Source: Methylobacterium dankookense (GTDB lineage: Bacteria; Pseudomonadota; Alphaproteobacteria; Rhizobiales; Beijerinckiaceae). From it: a stretch of 56,254 nucleotides of DNA. The stretch is from assembly GCF_902141855.1 (NCBI RefSeq), contig NZ_CABFVH010000036.1:1-56254 (forward strand), given 5' to 3'. Positions 7,956 through 16,744 of this stretch are shown piece by piece. The translations under genes were made by a program, and so were the position numbers. Positions within the stretch are counted from its first letter, which is position 1. The number at the start of each line of letters is the position of its first letter. The notes under the pieces are model-generated. The model did no database searches. It worked only from the letters and a program-made list of their open reading frames with translations, and was not told the origin of the DNA.

Positions 7956-10900
7956 ATGTTGGTCAACAGGGCCCGCACCCTCTGCCTCGGCACGCTGCTC
8001 GCAGGTTTGCTGTCGAGCACGGCTCTGGCGGAAAGCCGATACAGCACGATCTGGAATCTCGGCGATAGCCTGTCGGATACGGGACGGACCTATGCCCGGA
8101 CCCAGTCGGTGCAAAATACCAAAGATTTCGCAAAGGGCTTATTCGGACTTGGAATCACCTCTGGTGGCAGCTCGGACGTCGTGCCGGTCGGTCCGGAGTA
8201 CCTTGACGGTCGTTTCTCCAACGGCAAAGTCTGGGTCGAGTATCTGAACGACACCAATGGTGCCGGGCCTTATAAAAAGGATCGGAATCTCGCCTGGGGC
8301 GGCGCTACGGCAGGGTACAACGTCAATAATTTCGTTGCAGGGCTAATCCCGAAGGTTAACGAGCAAAACGACGATTTGATCAGTACGATCACGAAGAAGG
8401 GCGGGTTCCTGTTTTTCGACTCCAAGGATTATAAGAACGACGCTTCGAATTTTGGTAAAAAACCTCTTTTTACTCTTTGGATAGGCGGGAACAACTACCG
8501 TCAGGAGGTCGAGGATACGGCTTTCACAAATTCGGGAAAAGATCCGAAAGATGTGAATCTCGCGAAAGCCTCCCAGACGCTGCTTTCCAGCATACCCGGT
8601 GAGATCGTCCGGCTCAGCGAGGCCGTCCGAAGCCGCAGCGACATCGCGCAGAATGGCGCGACATATTACGTCAACACCATACCGAACATCGGAACGACGC
8701 CCAAGATCGCGCAGTCTCACGCCGATTTTGCTGATGCTCTCACCAAGGAAATTACCAACACCAATCGGCAGGTCAAAGAAAGACTGTATCAAATTCAAGA
8801 TCAGTTCGATTCCAACAAGCGCTCCGAACGTCTCGTGGTTGTCGATGCGGCTGCCCTCCTGAAGGAGGTCCAGGCGCGTCCAGGCTCGTTCGGGTTCAAG
8901 AATGCGACCGACAACTGCGTGAACGCCACGACGGGCAAATATGTCGGCGCCTGTTCGGCCTCGAATGTCGGCGACTACCTGTTCTGGGACGAGTTCCACC
9001 CGACGACCAAGGCGCATGCCATGATCGCCGACTACGCCTGGAAGACCGACCTGCTGGAGGCGGGGGACACGGCCGAGCTCGTGCGGCCCTACGTGGCCAA
9101 TATCGAGATCCGCGACCGCACCTTCGCGGGCCAGATCACCGGCACGGGCAGCCTGATCAAGAGCGGCGAGTCGGTGCTGACGCTCGCCGGCCTGAACAGC
9201 TATGCCGGCGGCACCCGCATCGACAACGGCACCATCCGCATCGGCGCCGATGCCAATCTCGGCGCGCGGGCCGGCCTGCTGACCCTCCAGGGCGGCACGC
9301 TGAACACCACGCAGACCTTCACGATGGACCGCGACATCGCGCTCAACGCCTCGGTCTCGACGGGCGAGATCGGCGGCTCGAAGTTCGGCGCGACCTTCCG
9401 GACCGAGGCGGGGACGATGCTGACGCTGCGCGACAACACGATCTCGGGCAGCGGCGACCTCGCCAAGACCGGTCTCGGCACCCTCGACATCCGCTCGAAC
9501 GTCACCGATGCCCGCGCGCTGACCGCGGTCCAGGAAGGCACGCTGAAGGTCAACACGGCCTCGACCTACCGGACGACCGAGCTCACCGTGGCGAAGGGCG
9601 CGGTGCTCGGCGGATCGGGCACGATCATCGGCACGGTCAAGAACGAGGGCACGCTGTCGCCCGGCAACTCGATCGGCACGCTGACCATCGACGGCAATTA
9701 CGAGCAGACCGGCAACGGCCGCATCCTGATGGAGGTCGACACCAACCGCTTCGACGCCCTGCGGGTCAACGGCAACCTCACCGTCGGCGGCGGGATCGAC
9801 CTCGCCTTCGACCCGACCGACAAGATCACCAACCAGACCTTCACCTTCGCGTCGAGCAAGGGGACCACGAGCGGGCAGTTCGGGCAGGTGATCGACCTGA
9901 ACCCGTTCCTGACCGAGACCCTGAGCTACGGGGCGAACTCCGTCTCGATGACCTTCAACCGCGACTTCGCGGCGCCGGCGGTGACGGCCAACCAGCGCGC
10001 GGTCGCCCGGCACCTGAACCGCTCCTACCTGCTGGAGCCGCAGGGCGATCTCGACACGGTGTTCTTCGCCCTCGACCGCACCGAGACGGATGCGGCCGGC
10101 GCGCTGGCCCTGCAGGCCCTGTCGGGCGAGGCGATCGCCAACACGACCACCGCCGATGCCGTGCAGCGCGGGCAGTTCGTGCGCGCCCTCGAGGACCGCA
10201 TGGCGGACCGCCGCGTCGGGCGCGTCGACGTGCAGCCGGGCATCGGCCTCGAAGGCTCGTGGACGGCCCTCGACCAGACCGGCACCGGCCCGGCCCTGCG
10301 CGCCGCGGCCTCCGGCCTCACCCGGACCGCGCCGGCGGCCGGCGCCCCGGATGCGGGCGAATTGTCCCTCTGGGCGCGGGCGCTCGGCGGCCCCGGCCGG
10401 ATCGGCGGCCGCAACGGCTTCGACCTCACCCATGCCGGCATCCTGGTGGGCGCCGACAAGCGGCTCGACGGCGCCCTGCTCGGCGTCAGCTTCGGCTATG
10501 CCGACGGGACGACCAACGGCGTCTCCGGCCTGAACCGCAGCTGGGCCAGCGCCTACCAGGGCTCCGTCTACGGCTCGCTCGATCTCGGCCCGGTCTTCGT
10601 GGACGCGGTGGCGGCCTACACCGCCACCGAGAACCGGACGGCGCGCAGCCTGGTCTTCGGCGACCTGGCCCGCACCGCGGTCGGCACCTTCGGCGGCAAC
10701 GACTTCAGCGGGGCGGTCAAGCTCGGCACGCGCTACCAGTTCGGCGCCCTCTACGCCGAGCCGAGCCTCGGCCTCGACTGGTACCGGCTGAGCCGCGACG
10801 GCTTCGCCGAGCGGAGCGCGGGCTCGGCCGGCCTCGCCGTGCGGAGCGAGACGCACGACATCGTGCAGCCCTCGGTCGGCGTGCGGCTGAGCACGGCCTT

Positions 10901-11174
10901 CCTGCGGGACGGCGTGCTGATCAGCCCCGAGCTGCGGGCGCGCTACTACCGCAATGTCGGCGACACGCTCTCGCTGGTGACGGCGTCGCTGATCGGGGCC
11001 CCCGGCGCCCCCTTCACCACCACCTTCGCCGGCATCGGCCGCGACACCGGCGTGATCAGCGCCGGCCTCACGGCGCAGAAGGCCAACCTGCAGGTGTTCA
11101 CGCGCTACGAGGCGGCCGTCGGCTCCAACGCCACCGCCCACATCTTCGCGGGCGGCCTGCGCTACGCCTGGTAA
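7956..11174 (+). CDS. GDSL/SGNH esterase autotransporter
   Basis: 1072 aa, modular. A signal peptide (residues 1-25, cleavage after ALA) precedes an SGNH hydrolase passenger. Block I is NLGDSLSDTGR with the nucleophile Ser at residue 38, block III is WIGGNNY, and block V is DEFHPTTKAHA with the Asp/His near residue 346. Then come autotransporter-associated beta-strand repeats (from about residue 390, GxGSLIKSGxxxLTLAGxNxYxGGT) and a C-terminal barrel of about 280 residues ending in Tyr-Ala-Trp. It is organised like Pseudomonas EstA and would display a lipase/esterase at the cell surface. Codon use and G+C of about 8090-8880 (the catalytic domain) are visibly lower than in the rest of the gene, as if the passenger had a different origin. 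Confidence 0.92.
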   Translation: MLVNRARTLCLGTLLAGLLSSTALAESRYSTIWNLGDSLSDTGRTYARTQSVQNTKDFAKGLFGLGITSGGSSDVVPVGPEYLDGRFSNGKVWVEYLNDTNGAGPYKKDRNLAWGGATAGYNVNNFVAGLIPKVNEQNDDLISTITKKGGFLFFDSKDYKNDASNFGKKPLFTLWIGGNNYRQEVEDTAFTNSGKDPKDVNLAKASQTLLSSIPGEIVRLSEAVRSRSDIAQNGATYYVNTIPNIGTTPKIAQSHADFADALTKEITNTNRQVKERLYQIQDQFDSNKRSERLVVVDAAALLKEVQARPGSFGFKNATDNCVNATTGKYVGACSASNVGDYLFWDEFHPTTKAHAMIADYAWKTDLLEAGDTAELVRPYVANIEIRDRTFAGQITGTGSLIKSGESVLTLAGLNSYAGGTRIDNGTIRIGADANLGARAGLLTLQGGTLNTTQTFTMDRDIALNASVSTGEIGGSKFGATFRTEAGTMLTLRDNTISGSGDLAKTGLGTLDIRSNVTDARALTAVQEGTLKVNTASTYRTTELTVAKGAVLGGSGTIIGTVKNEGTLSPGNSIGTLTIDGNYEQTGNGRILMEVDTNRFDALRVNGNLTVGGGIDLAFDPTDKITNQTFTFASSKGTTSGQFGQVIDLNPFLTETLSYGANSVSMTFNRDFAAPAVTANQRAVARHLNRSYLLEPQGDLDTVFFALDRTETDAAGALALQALSGEAIANTTTADAVQRGQFVRALEDRMADRRVGRVDVQPGIGLEGSWTALDQTGTGPALRAAASGLTRTAPAAGAPDAGELSLWARALGGPGRIGGRNGFDLTHAGILVGADKRLDGALLGVSFGYADGTTNGVSGLNRSWASAYQGSVYGSLDLGPVFVDAVAAYTATENRTARSLVFGDLARTAVGTFGGNDFSGAVKLGTRYQFGALYAEPSLGLDWYRLSRDGFAERSAGSAGLAVRSETHDIVQPSVGVRLSTAFLRDGVLISPELRARYYRNVGDTLSLVTASLIGAPGAPFTTTFAGIGRDTGVISAGLTAQKANLQVFTRYEAAVGSNATAHIFAGGLRYAW

Positions 11175-11494
11175 GGGCGGTCACATGTCACATCGGTTCC
11201 GCCGGGGCATCCCGGCGGACCATCATGATTTCGGACGAGCCCGGCGGGGCTCGCTTCCGACAAGGCCTCGGCGAGGCCGGCGGCCGGGCGCGCCCTCCGC
11301 CATCCGCCGCATCGGCGTTAACGCCCGCTCAACCCTACCGGCAGCCGGAATGAACCCGAACGCCCCGGCAAAGCTTTCGGCTTCGCTGCGCGGTGGTGAC
11401 GCCCCTCAGATCCATCGCGTGGCCGGCGGGCCGGAGGCCTGGCTTCCGGTCCGCTGCCGGGGCGTCGCCCGGCCGGCGCGCGCGAAGGGGAGCC
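11175..11494. other. Intergenic region after the esterase autotransporter
   Basis: CCGCCGGG and CCCGGCGG (11199-11206 and 11211-11218) form an 8-bp stem with a GCAT loop 24 bp after the stop, a likely transcript-end hairpin. The remaining about 270 bp carry no gene I can support. The overlapping open frames here are Arg/Pro/Gly-rich shadows. Confidence 0.4.
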
Positions 11495-11629
11495 TCAGAG
11501 CAGGTAGAGCGTCCCCTGCGCCCGAAACAGCTTCGGGCATCTCAGCTCGTCGACGAGTTTCTGTGCTTCGGCGAGCGTGAGCCGCCGCGCGGCAGCGATC
11601 TCCACCACGGTCATCCAGGTGCTCTGCAC
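11495..11629 (-). CDS. Putative 44-aa protein with a strong ribosome-binding site
   Basis: Read on the minus strand, GTG 11629 is preceded by GGGAGGATCAGC, an excellent Shine-Dalgarno with 6-nt spacing. The frame encodes 44 residues and stops at TGA 11497-11495. The product begins VQSTWMTVVEIAAARRLTLA and continues with a short amphipathic helix containing one Cys. It is too short for family assignment. A start at the internal Met (39 aa) is possible. The RBS and a sensible composition support it as a real small protein. There is no evident partner: the neighbours are on the other strand. Confidence 0.45.
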   Translation of the reverse strand: MQSTWMTVVEIAAARRLTLAEAQKLVDELRCPKLFRAQGTLYLL

Positions 11630-11956
11630 GCTGATCCTCCCAGGTCATTTGGCCGCTGCTTGATGCAACGTTGTGTCTGTACGCCTCGGAAGGCGGCAGC
11701 CGGAGCATTATTCCGTGCTCGATGAGCCTTCGTCCAGAGGCCGACCCGTGGAAAACTGATTTCCGCACGCCCTTGCGCACGGATCCGGACAGGACCTCAC
11801 CATCCGGACGCGCCGTCGCCGTTTCGCGCACCCGAGGCGGAGCCCCGGTGCGGGAGCGGCCGGAAGGTGGGCGAAGCTTCCCGTGGCGGCCGAGGTCGGC
11901 CCGCGCGAGCCTCTGTCGGCCGGTCCCGAGCCGGCGCAGACCCGACGAGGCTCCCC
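11630..11956. other. Intergenic region before the VIT/VWA gene
   Basis: About 330 bp between the small minus-strand ORF and the VIT/VWA gene. It should hold the promoters of both divergent units. I see no strong -35/-10 pair and no repeat. The frame upstream of 11957 is open but Arg/Gly-rich and non-coding in appearance. Confidence 0.35.
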
Positions 11957-14107
11957 ATGCAAAGGCGCTCCATCTCCGACCCGCTGCCCCGCAACCTCCT
12001 CATCGGCCCGCTCGTCGCGGCGCTCCTCGCGCTCTTCGCCGGAGCGCCCCCGGCGAGAGCCCTCGAAGCGGGGGGCGGCACGCTGCTCCTGCGCCACGCG
12101 GGCGATCAGCCGGTCGAGGCGCCGCGCCTCGCCGCCGACGCCGCCATCGCGGTCAGCGGGCCCACCGCGCGGGCCACCATCACCCAGGCCTTCCGCAACA
12201 CCACGGCGGACTGGGTCGAGGGCACCTACCTCTTCCCGCTGCCGGAGGATGCCGCGGTCGATTCGATGAAGCTCGTGGTCGGCGACCGCGTGATCGTCGC
12301 CGACATCCGCGAGCGGCGGGCGGCCCAGCGCGCCTATGAAGCGGCCAAGGCCGAGGGCAAGGCCGCGGCGCTGACCGAGCAGCAGCGGCCCAACCTGTTC
12401 ACCAATGCCGTCGCCAATATCGGCCCCGGCGAGACCGTGCTGGTCCAGATCGCCTACCAGCAGACGGTCCGGCAATCGGGCGACACCTATTCCCTGCGCC
12501 TGCCGACCGTCGCGGCGCCGCGCTACAGCCCGGCCCCGCCGGCGATCCAGTCCGCCGCGGAAGGCCCGGCCGCGCCCGATCCCGTCCCCGACCGCCGACG
12601 GATCGCGGCGCCGGTGCTCGACCCGGCGCGCAGCGCCCCGGTCAACCCGCTGACCCTCTCCATCGACCTCAAACCCGGCTTCGCCATCGGCTCCGTGCAC
12701 AGCGCCACCCACGCGATCCGGGTCGAGGCCCCCTCGGAGAGCGAGCGCCGCATCGCCCTGCGCGACGGCGCCACCGCGGCCGACCGGGATTTCGAGCTGA
12801 CCTGGACGCCCGCGCCCGGCACGCGCCCCGCGATCGGGCTGTTCCGCGAGCGCGTGGCGGGGGCCGAGACCGTGCTCGCCGTGGTGACGCCGCCGTCAGC
12901 GGCGATCGCGCAGGCGCCGATGCCGCGCGACGTCGTCTTCGTCATCGACAATTCGGGCTCGATGGGCGGCACCTCGATCCGGCAGGCCAGGGCGAGCCTG
13001 CTCGTCGGCCTCGACCGGCTGCGCCCAGGCGACCGCTTCAACGTGATCCGCTTCGACGACACGATGGAGACGGTCTTCCCCGACCTCGTGGCGGCCGACG
13101 AGGCGCATCTGGCGCATGCCAAGCGCTTCGTGGCCGGGCTCGAGGCGCGCGGCGGCACCGAGATGCTGGCACCGCTCCAGGCCGCGCTGCGGGACGGCCG
13201 CCCCGAGGAGACCGGCCGCCTGCGGCAGGTCGTGTTCCTCACCGACGGCGCCATCGGCAACGAGGCGCAGATCTTCGCCGCCATCGCGGCCGGGCGCGGG
13301 CGCACGCGGCTGTTCATGGTCGGGATCGGCTCCGCCCCGAACGGCCATCTGATGCGCCACGCGGCCGAGCTCGGCCGCGGCAGCTTCACCCTGATCGGCT
13401 CGGCCGACCAGGTCGCCGACCGCATGCGCGAGCTGCTCCTCAAGCTCGAGAGCCCCGTCGTCACCGACCTGAGCGCGACCTTCTCGGAGGCCGCCGAGGC
13501 CACCCCGGCGCAGATGCCGGACCTCTATCGCGGCGAGCCGGTGACCGTCGCGGCGCGGATGCGCGCGGCGCGGGGGACGCTGACCCTCGCCGGCCGGATC
13601 GGGGGCGAGCCCTGGCGGGTGGTGCTGCGCCTGGACGAGGCCGCGGAGGGCACCGGCATCGGCAAGGTCTGGGCACGGGCGAAGATCGGGGACGCCGAGA
13701 CCGCGCGCCTCACCGGCGCGATGGAGCCGGCGGCCGCCGATGCCGAGATCCTGCGGCTCGCCCTCGACCACGGCTTGACGACGCGCCTGACCGCCCTGGT
13801 CGCCGTGGATGCCACGCCGCGGCGGCCGCAAGGGGCACGCCTCGCCCGCACCGACCTGCCGCTCAACCTGCCCGCCGGCTGGGACTTCGAGGCGGTGTTC
13901 GGGCGCGACGGCGAGGCTCCGCAGGCGCCCGGCCTCGCCCCGGCCCCGCGCGAGCGCCGCGCCGAGCTGATCCCGGCCCGGGACGCGTCCCGGGAGGTCG
14001 CCCTGCCGCAGACGGCGACGGATTTCGAGATCCGTGTGCTCGTCGGGGCGATCCTCCTCGGCCTCGGCCTGCTCCTGCAGGCCCGCCGCCGCCGGGTCGC
14101 GCCGTGA
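11957..14107 (+). CDS. VIT and VWA domain surface protein, sortase substrate
   Basis: 716 aa. The start at ATG 11957 gives a signal peptide (LVAALLALFAGAPPARA). Residues about 30-155 are a VIT domain (inter-alpha-trypsin type, with GTYLFPLPEDAAVDSM). Residues about 325-500 are a VWA domain with the metal-binding MIDAS motif FVIDNSGSMGG. The C-terminus carries LPQTAT near residue 682, a hydrophobic helix and a basic tail QARRRRVAP, the three-part sorting signal recognised by a sortase. The gene for that sortase follows with a 4-bp overlap. This matches the architecture called marine proteobacterial sortase target protein. Likely anchored at the periplasmic or outer face of the envelope; ligand unknown. 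Confidence 0.9.
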   Translation: MQRRSISDPLPRNLLIGPLVAALLALFAGAPPARALEAGGGTLLLRHAGDQPVEAPRLAADAAIAVSGPTARATITQAFRNTTADWVEGTYLFPLPEDAAVDSMKLVVGDRVIVADIRERRAAQRAYEAAKAEGKAAALTEQQRPNLFTNAVANIGPGETVLVQIAYQQTVRQSGDTYSLRLPTVAAPRYSPAPPAIQSAAEGPAAPDPVPDRRRIAAPVLDPARSAPVNPLTLSIDLKPGFAIGSVHSATHAIRVEAPSESERRIALRDGATAADRDFELTWTPAPGTRPAIGLFRERVAGAETVLAVVTPPSAAIAQAPMPRDVVFVIDNSGSMGGTSIRQARASLLVGLDRLRPGDRFNVIRFDDTMETVFPDLVAADEAHLAHAKRFVAGLEARGGTEMLAPLQAALRDGRPEETGRLRQVVFLTDGAIGNEAQIFAAIAAGRGRTRLFMVGIGSAPNGHLMRHAAELGRGSFTLIGSADQVADRMRELLLKLESPVVTDLSATFSEAAEATPAQMPDLYRGEPVTVAARMRAARGTLTLAGRIGGEPWRVVLRLDEAAEGTGIGKVWARAKIGDAETARLTGAMEPAAADAEILRLALDHGLTTRLTALVAVDATPRRPQGARLARTDLPLNLPAGWDFEAVFGRDGEAPQAPGLAPAPRERRAELIPARDASREVALPQTATDFEIRVLVGAILLGLGLLLQARRRRVAP

Positions 14108-14742
14108 GGACGCCCCGGATGCCGGGCTTGCCGAGCCGGCGCTCCGGCCGGGCAGGGCTCGCCGCCCTCCCGGCACTCCCGGCCCTCTTCTTGGCCGCGG
14201 GCGGCCTCGTCCTGCTGGCGCAGGGGGCCTGGATCCCCGCCAAGGCCGCCCTGGCGCAGGCGCTCCTGGAGCGCGCCTTCGCCCGGACGCTCGCCGCGGG
14301 CGCGCCCAGCCGTCCCTGGCCCTGGGCCGACACGGTGCCGGTCGCCCGCATCGCCTTCCCGGGGCTCGGCGAATCCTACGTGGCGCTGGCCGGATCGAGC
14401 GGGCAGGCCCTGGCCTTCGGGCCCGGCCATGTGGAGGGCACGCCGGAGGCGGGCGAGCCCGGCACGGCGGTCTATGCCGCCCATCGCGACACCCAATTCC
14501 GCAGCCTCGGCCGCCTCGCCCCCGGCGATTCCGTCGAGGTCCGGCGCCGGGACGGCCGGACGATCCGCTTCCGCGTCACCGGACGCCGGATCGCGCGCTG
14601 GGACGCCTCCGGCCTCGACGCCGACGCGCCGGGGCGGCGGCTCGTCCTCGCCACCTGCTGGCCGCTCGACGCGCTCGCGCCGGGGCCCGACCGCCTCCTC
14701 GTGGAGGCGATCGCCGAGGACAGCCGAACGGCCGAGCCTTGA
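14104..14742 (+). CDS. Class GN sortase
   Basis: 212 aa. Starts at GTG 14104, overlapping the TGA of the target gene (GTGA), so the two are translationally coupled. An N-terminal transmembrane segment (about residues 18-45) anchors the catalytic domain. The sortase triad is visible: His in YAAHRDTQF (about residue 126), Cys in LATCWPLDA (about 184) and Arg in GPDRLLV (about 197). It should cleave the LPQTAT motif of the upstream protein by transpeptidation. Gram-negative sortases of this class occur as one enzyme with one substrate, exactly as here. ATG 14119 is an alternative start. Confidence 0.9.
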   Translation: MRTPRMPGLPSRRSGRAGLAALPALPALFLAAGGLVLLAQGAWIPAKAALAQALLERAFARTLAAGAPSRPWPWADTVPVARIAFPGLGESYVALAGSSGQALAFGPGHVEGTPEAGEPGTAVYAAHRDTQFRSLGRLAPGDSVEVRRRDGRTIRFRVTGRRIARWDASGLDADAPGRRLVLATCWPLDALAPGPDRLLVEAIAEDSRTAEP

Positions 14743-14793
14743 CGCGCCCGAATGCCGTGCGGTTCTGTGCGGATCCGTCCGGAATCCGCAACG

Positions 14794-15612
14794 ATGCCGC
14801 TGTCCGAGACCCATCCCCCGCCGGTCGAGCCCCCCGAGACCGAGCTGCCCGACGCGCAGAGCCGCGCCATCGCGGAGGCGGTGCGCGAGGAGCTGGCCCG
14901 CCGCCGCATGTCCCGGCAGGCGCTGGCCGATGCGGCGCGCATCAGCATCTCGACCCTGGAGAAGGCCCTGTCCGGCCGCCGCTCCTTCACCCTCGCCACC
15001 ACGATCCGCCTGGAGGAGGCGCTGGCGCTGCCCCTGCGGCTGCCGGCCCCGCGGCCTGCGGCGGCCCCGGCCCTGCCCCGCCACGCCCCGGAAGCCTTCG
15101 GCTCCTATACCCGCGAGGCCGTGGCCTTCCTCGAAGGCCGCTACCTCACGCTCAGGCCCTCCTTCGGGCAGGCCGGGGCGATCTTCGCCTACCGGACGGA
15201 GATCGCCTGGGACGCCGAGAGCGCCCGGCTGGTGTTCCGGGAGGCGGAGCGGCTCGACGCGCCCTTCGCCCAGTCCGGCACCGTCTCGGTGCCCAACCAG
15301 TCGGGCCAGATCTATCTCGTCACCAACTTCCAGGGGCAGTACCGCCTGGCCATGCTCGGCCGGCCGACGATCCAGGGCGAGATGTTCGGCATCCTGACGA
15401 CGCTGTTCTCGGGCCGCGGCGCGCAGCTCACGCCGGCCGCGACGCCCATCGCCCTGGTGCCGGAGCGGGCGGCCCCCGCCCTGGACCTGCCGGACCTGCA
15501 ATACGGCCGCATCGCGGCCGGCATGGCCTGCGAGCCGGCCTACCGGCGCATCCTCGAGCGGGTGCGGGCGGACGGCTTCGCGGTCTTCCCCGGCTGCGCC
15601 CCGGAGGCGTGA
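14794..15612 (+). CDS. XRE-family helix-turn-helix regulator with uncharacterised C-terminal domain
   Basis: 272 aa from ATG 14794 (an upstream in-frame ATG at 14752 would add a low-quality extension). Residues about 20-75 form a Cro/CI-type HTH (EELARRRMSRQALADAARIS, then STLEKALSGRRSFTL). Residues about 95-265 contain a distinct globular domain (GSYTREAVAFLEGRYLTLRP and following) that I do not recognise; it looks like a sensor or ligand-binding module. It lies 51 bp after the sortase gene on the same strand and could be co-transcribed with it, but a functional link is not shown. Confidence 0.7.
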   Translation: MPLSETHPPPVEPPETELPDAQSRAIAEAVREELARRRMSRQALADAARISISTLEKALSGRRSFTLATTIRLEEALALPLRLPAPRPAAAPALPRHAPEAFGSYTREAVAFLEGRYLTLRPSFGQAGAIFAYRTEIAWDAESARLVFREAERLDAPFAQSGTVSVPNQSGQIYLVTNFQGQYRLAMLGRPTIQGEMFGILTTLFSGRGAQLTPAATPIALVPERAAPALDLPDLQYGRIAAGMACEPAYRRILERVRADGFAVFPGCAPEA

Positions 15613-15643
15613 GGCCGGGCCGCGGCGGGCGGGGCGCGCCTCG

Positions 15644-16648
15644 TCAGCTCCCGGCCTTGTCGTGGACGTTGGCGAAGAACAGCTCCTTCCAGCTCTCCGC
15701 GCCGCGGCGGATCGCGCCCGTGCGCGCCATGAAGTCCGCATATCGCCCGATCGCCCGCGGCGTCGTGGTGAAGCTGACCTGCGGGTCCGACAGGATCTCG
15801 CCGATCAGCCCGGCATCGCTGGAATCGCGGGCGAGGCGGACATAGGCCTGCGCCGCGGCCTTCCTGTCGGCGTCGATCGCCGCCACCGCCTCGTCGAGCG
15901 CCGCCGTGAAGGCCGCGTAGAGCTGCGGATTGGCCTCCGCGAAGGCGGTGGAGGCCCAGACCACGTTGAAGGTCGACGGCTCGCCGAGGATGTCGAAGGT
16001 GTTGAGCACCGTGCGGATGCCGGGGCGGCGCAGCTCCAGCTCCTGGATCGGCGCCGCGGTGAAATGCGCCGTGATCTCGTTGCCGGCGAGCAGCGCGGCC
16101 ATGCCGTCCGGATGCGAGAGCGTGACGGTGAGCCGGTCGAGCTCGTTGCGGCGCGCCTCGCCGAGCTCCTTCTCCGCGGCCATCTGCAGGAACATCGCCT
16201 GGACCGAGACCTTGACGGCGGGCAGCGCGATCTTGTCCCGGTCGGTGAAGTCGGCGAGCCGGTGCACCTTCGGATTGTTGGTGTTCATCAGGAGCGGCAT
16301 GCTGTTCATCGCGGCCACGCCCTTCACGGCGAGCCGCGTCCCGGCCGTCTTCGACCAGAGCAGGACGAGGGGCGGCACGCCGCCCGCGGCGAACTGGATC
16401 TGCCCGGAGAGCAGCGCGTCGTTCATCGCCGCTCCGCCCGCCAGGGTGACGTACTGCGCCTGGAGCCCGGGGATCCCGCGTGCGGCGGCGGCCTTCTGCA
16501 GGAGGCCCTGCTCCTCCATCAGCATCAGGGGCAGATGGCCGAGGCTCGGCTGGCGGGCGATGCGCACGCTGCCCGCCTCGGCCACCGAGCGGCCCATTCC
16601 CGCGACCCACGCCGCCGCGGCGCCCGCCAGGACATCCCGTCTCCGCAT
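15644..16648 (-). CDS. ABC transporter substrate-binding protein (SsuA/TauA/NitT type)
   Basis: 334 aa. The N-terminus MRRRDVLAGAAAAWVAGMG is a Tat-like twin-Arg signal. The mature part begins RIARQPSLGHLPLMLMEEQG, the usual first strand and helix of aliphatic sulfonate/nitrate/pyrimidine-precursor binding proteins, with MNDALLSGQIQFAAGG as the ligand-site segment. No permease or ATPase gene lies nearby. It follows the TPP-enzyme gene by 96 bp on the same strand, suggesting a shared substrate pathway. The ligand is unknown. Confidence 0.85.
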   Translation of the reverse strand: MRRRDVLAGAAAAWVAGMGRSVAEAGSVRIARQPSLGHLPLMLMEEQGLLQKAAAARGIPGLQAQYVTLAGGAAMNDALLSGQIQFAAGGVPPLVLLWSKTAGTRLAVKGVAAMNSMPLLMNTNNPKVHRLADFTDRDKIALPAVKVSVQAMFLQMAAEKELGEARRNELDRLTVTLSHPDGMAALLAGNEITAHFTAAPIQELELRRPGIRTVLNTFDILGEPSTFNVVWASTAFAEANPQLYAAFTAALDEAVAAIDADRKAAAQAYVRLARDSSDAGLIGEILSDPQVSFTTTPRAIGRYADFMARTGAIRRGAESWKELFFANVHDKAGS

Positions 16649-16744
16649 TCCACCCTCCCTGGCGCCGCGCGGTCGAGGGCCGGGCGAGCCGGCTTCCGCT
16701 CCGCGCGGGCACCGGCGCCGGAGCGGACCATGCCTGGAGAAGGA

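Noticed and set aside
8343..11141. 932-codon minus-strand frame opposite the esterase autotransporter
   Set aside because: Arg/Ala/Glu/Gly-biased translation without motifs, while the plus strand has a complete signal peptide, GDSL blocks and barrel.
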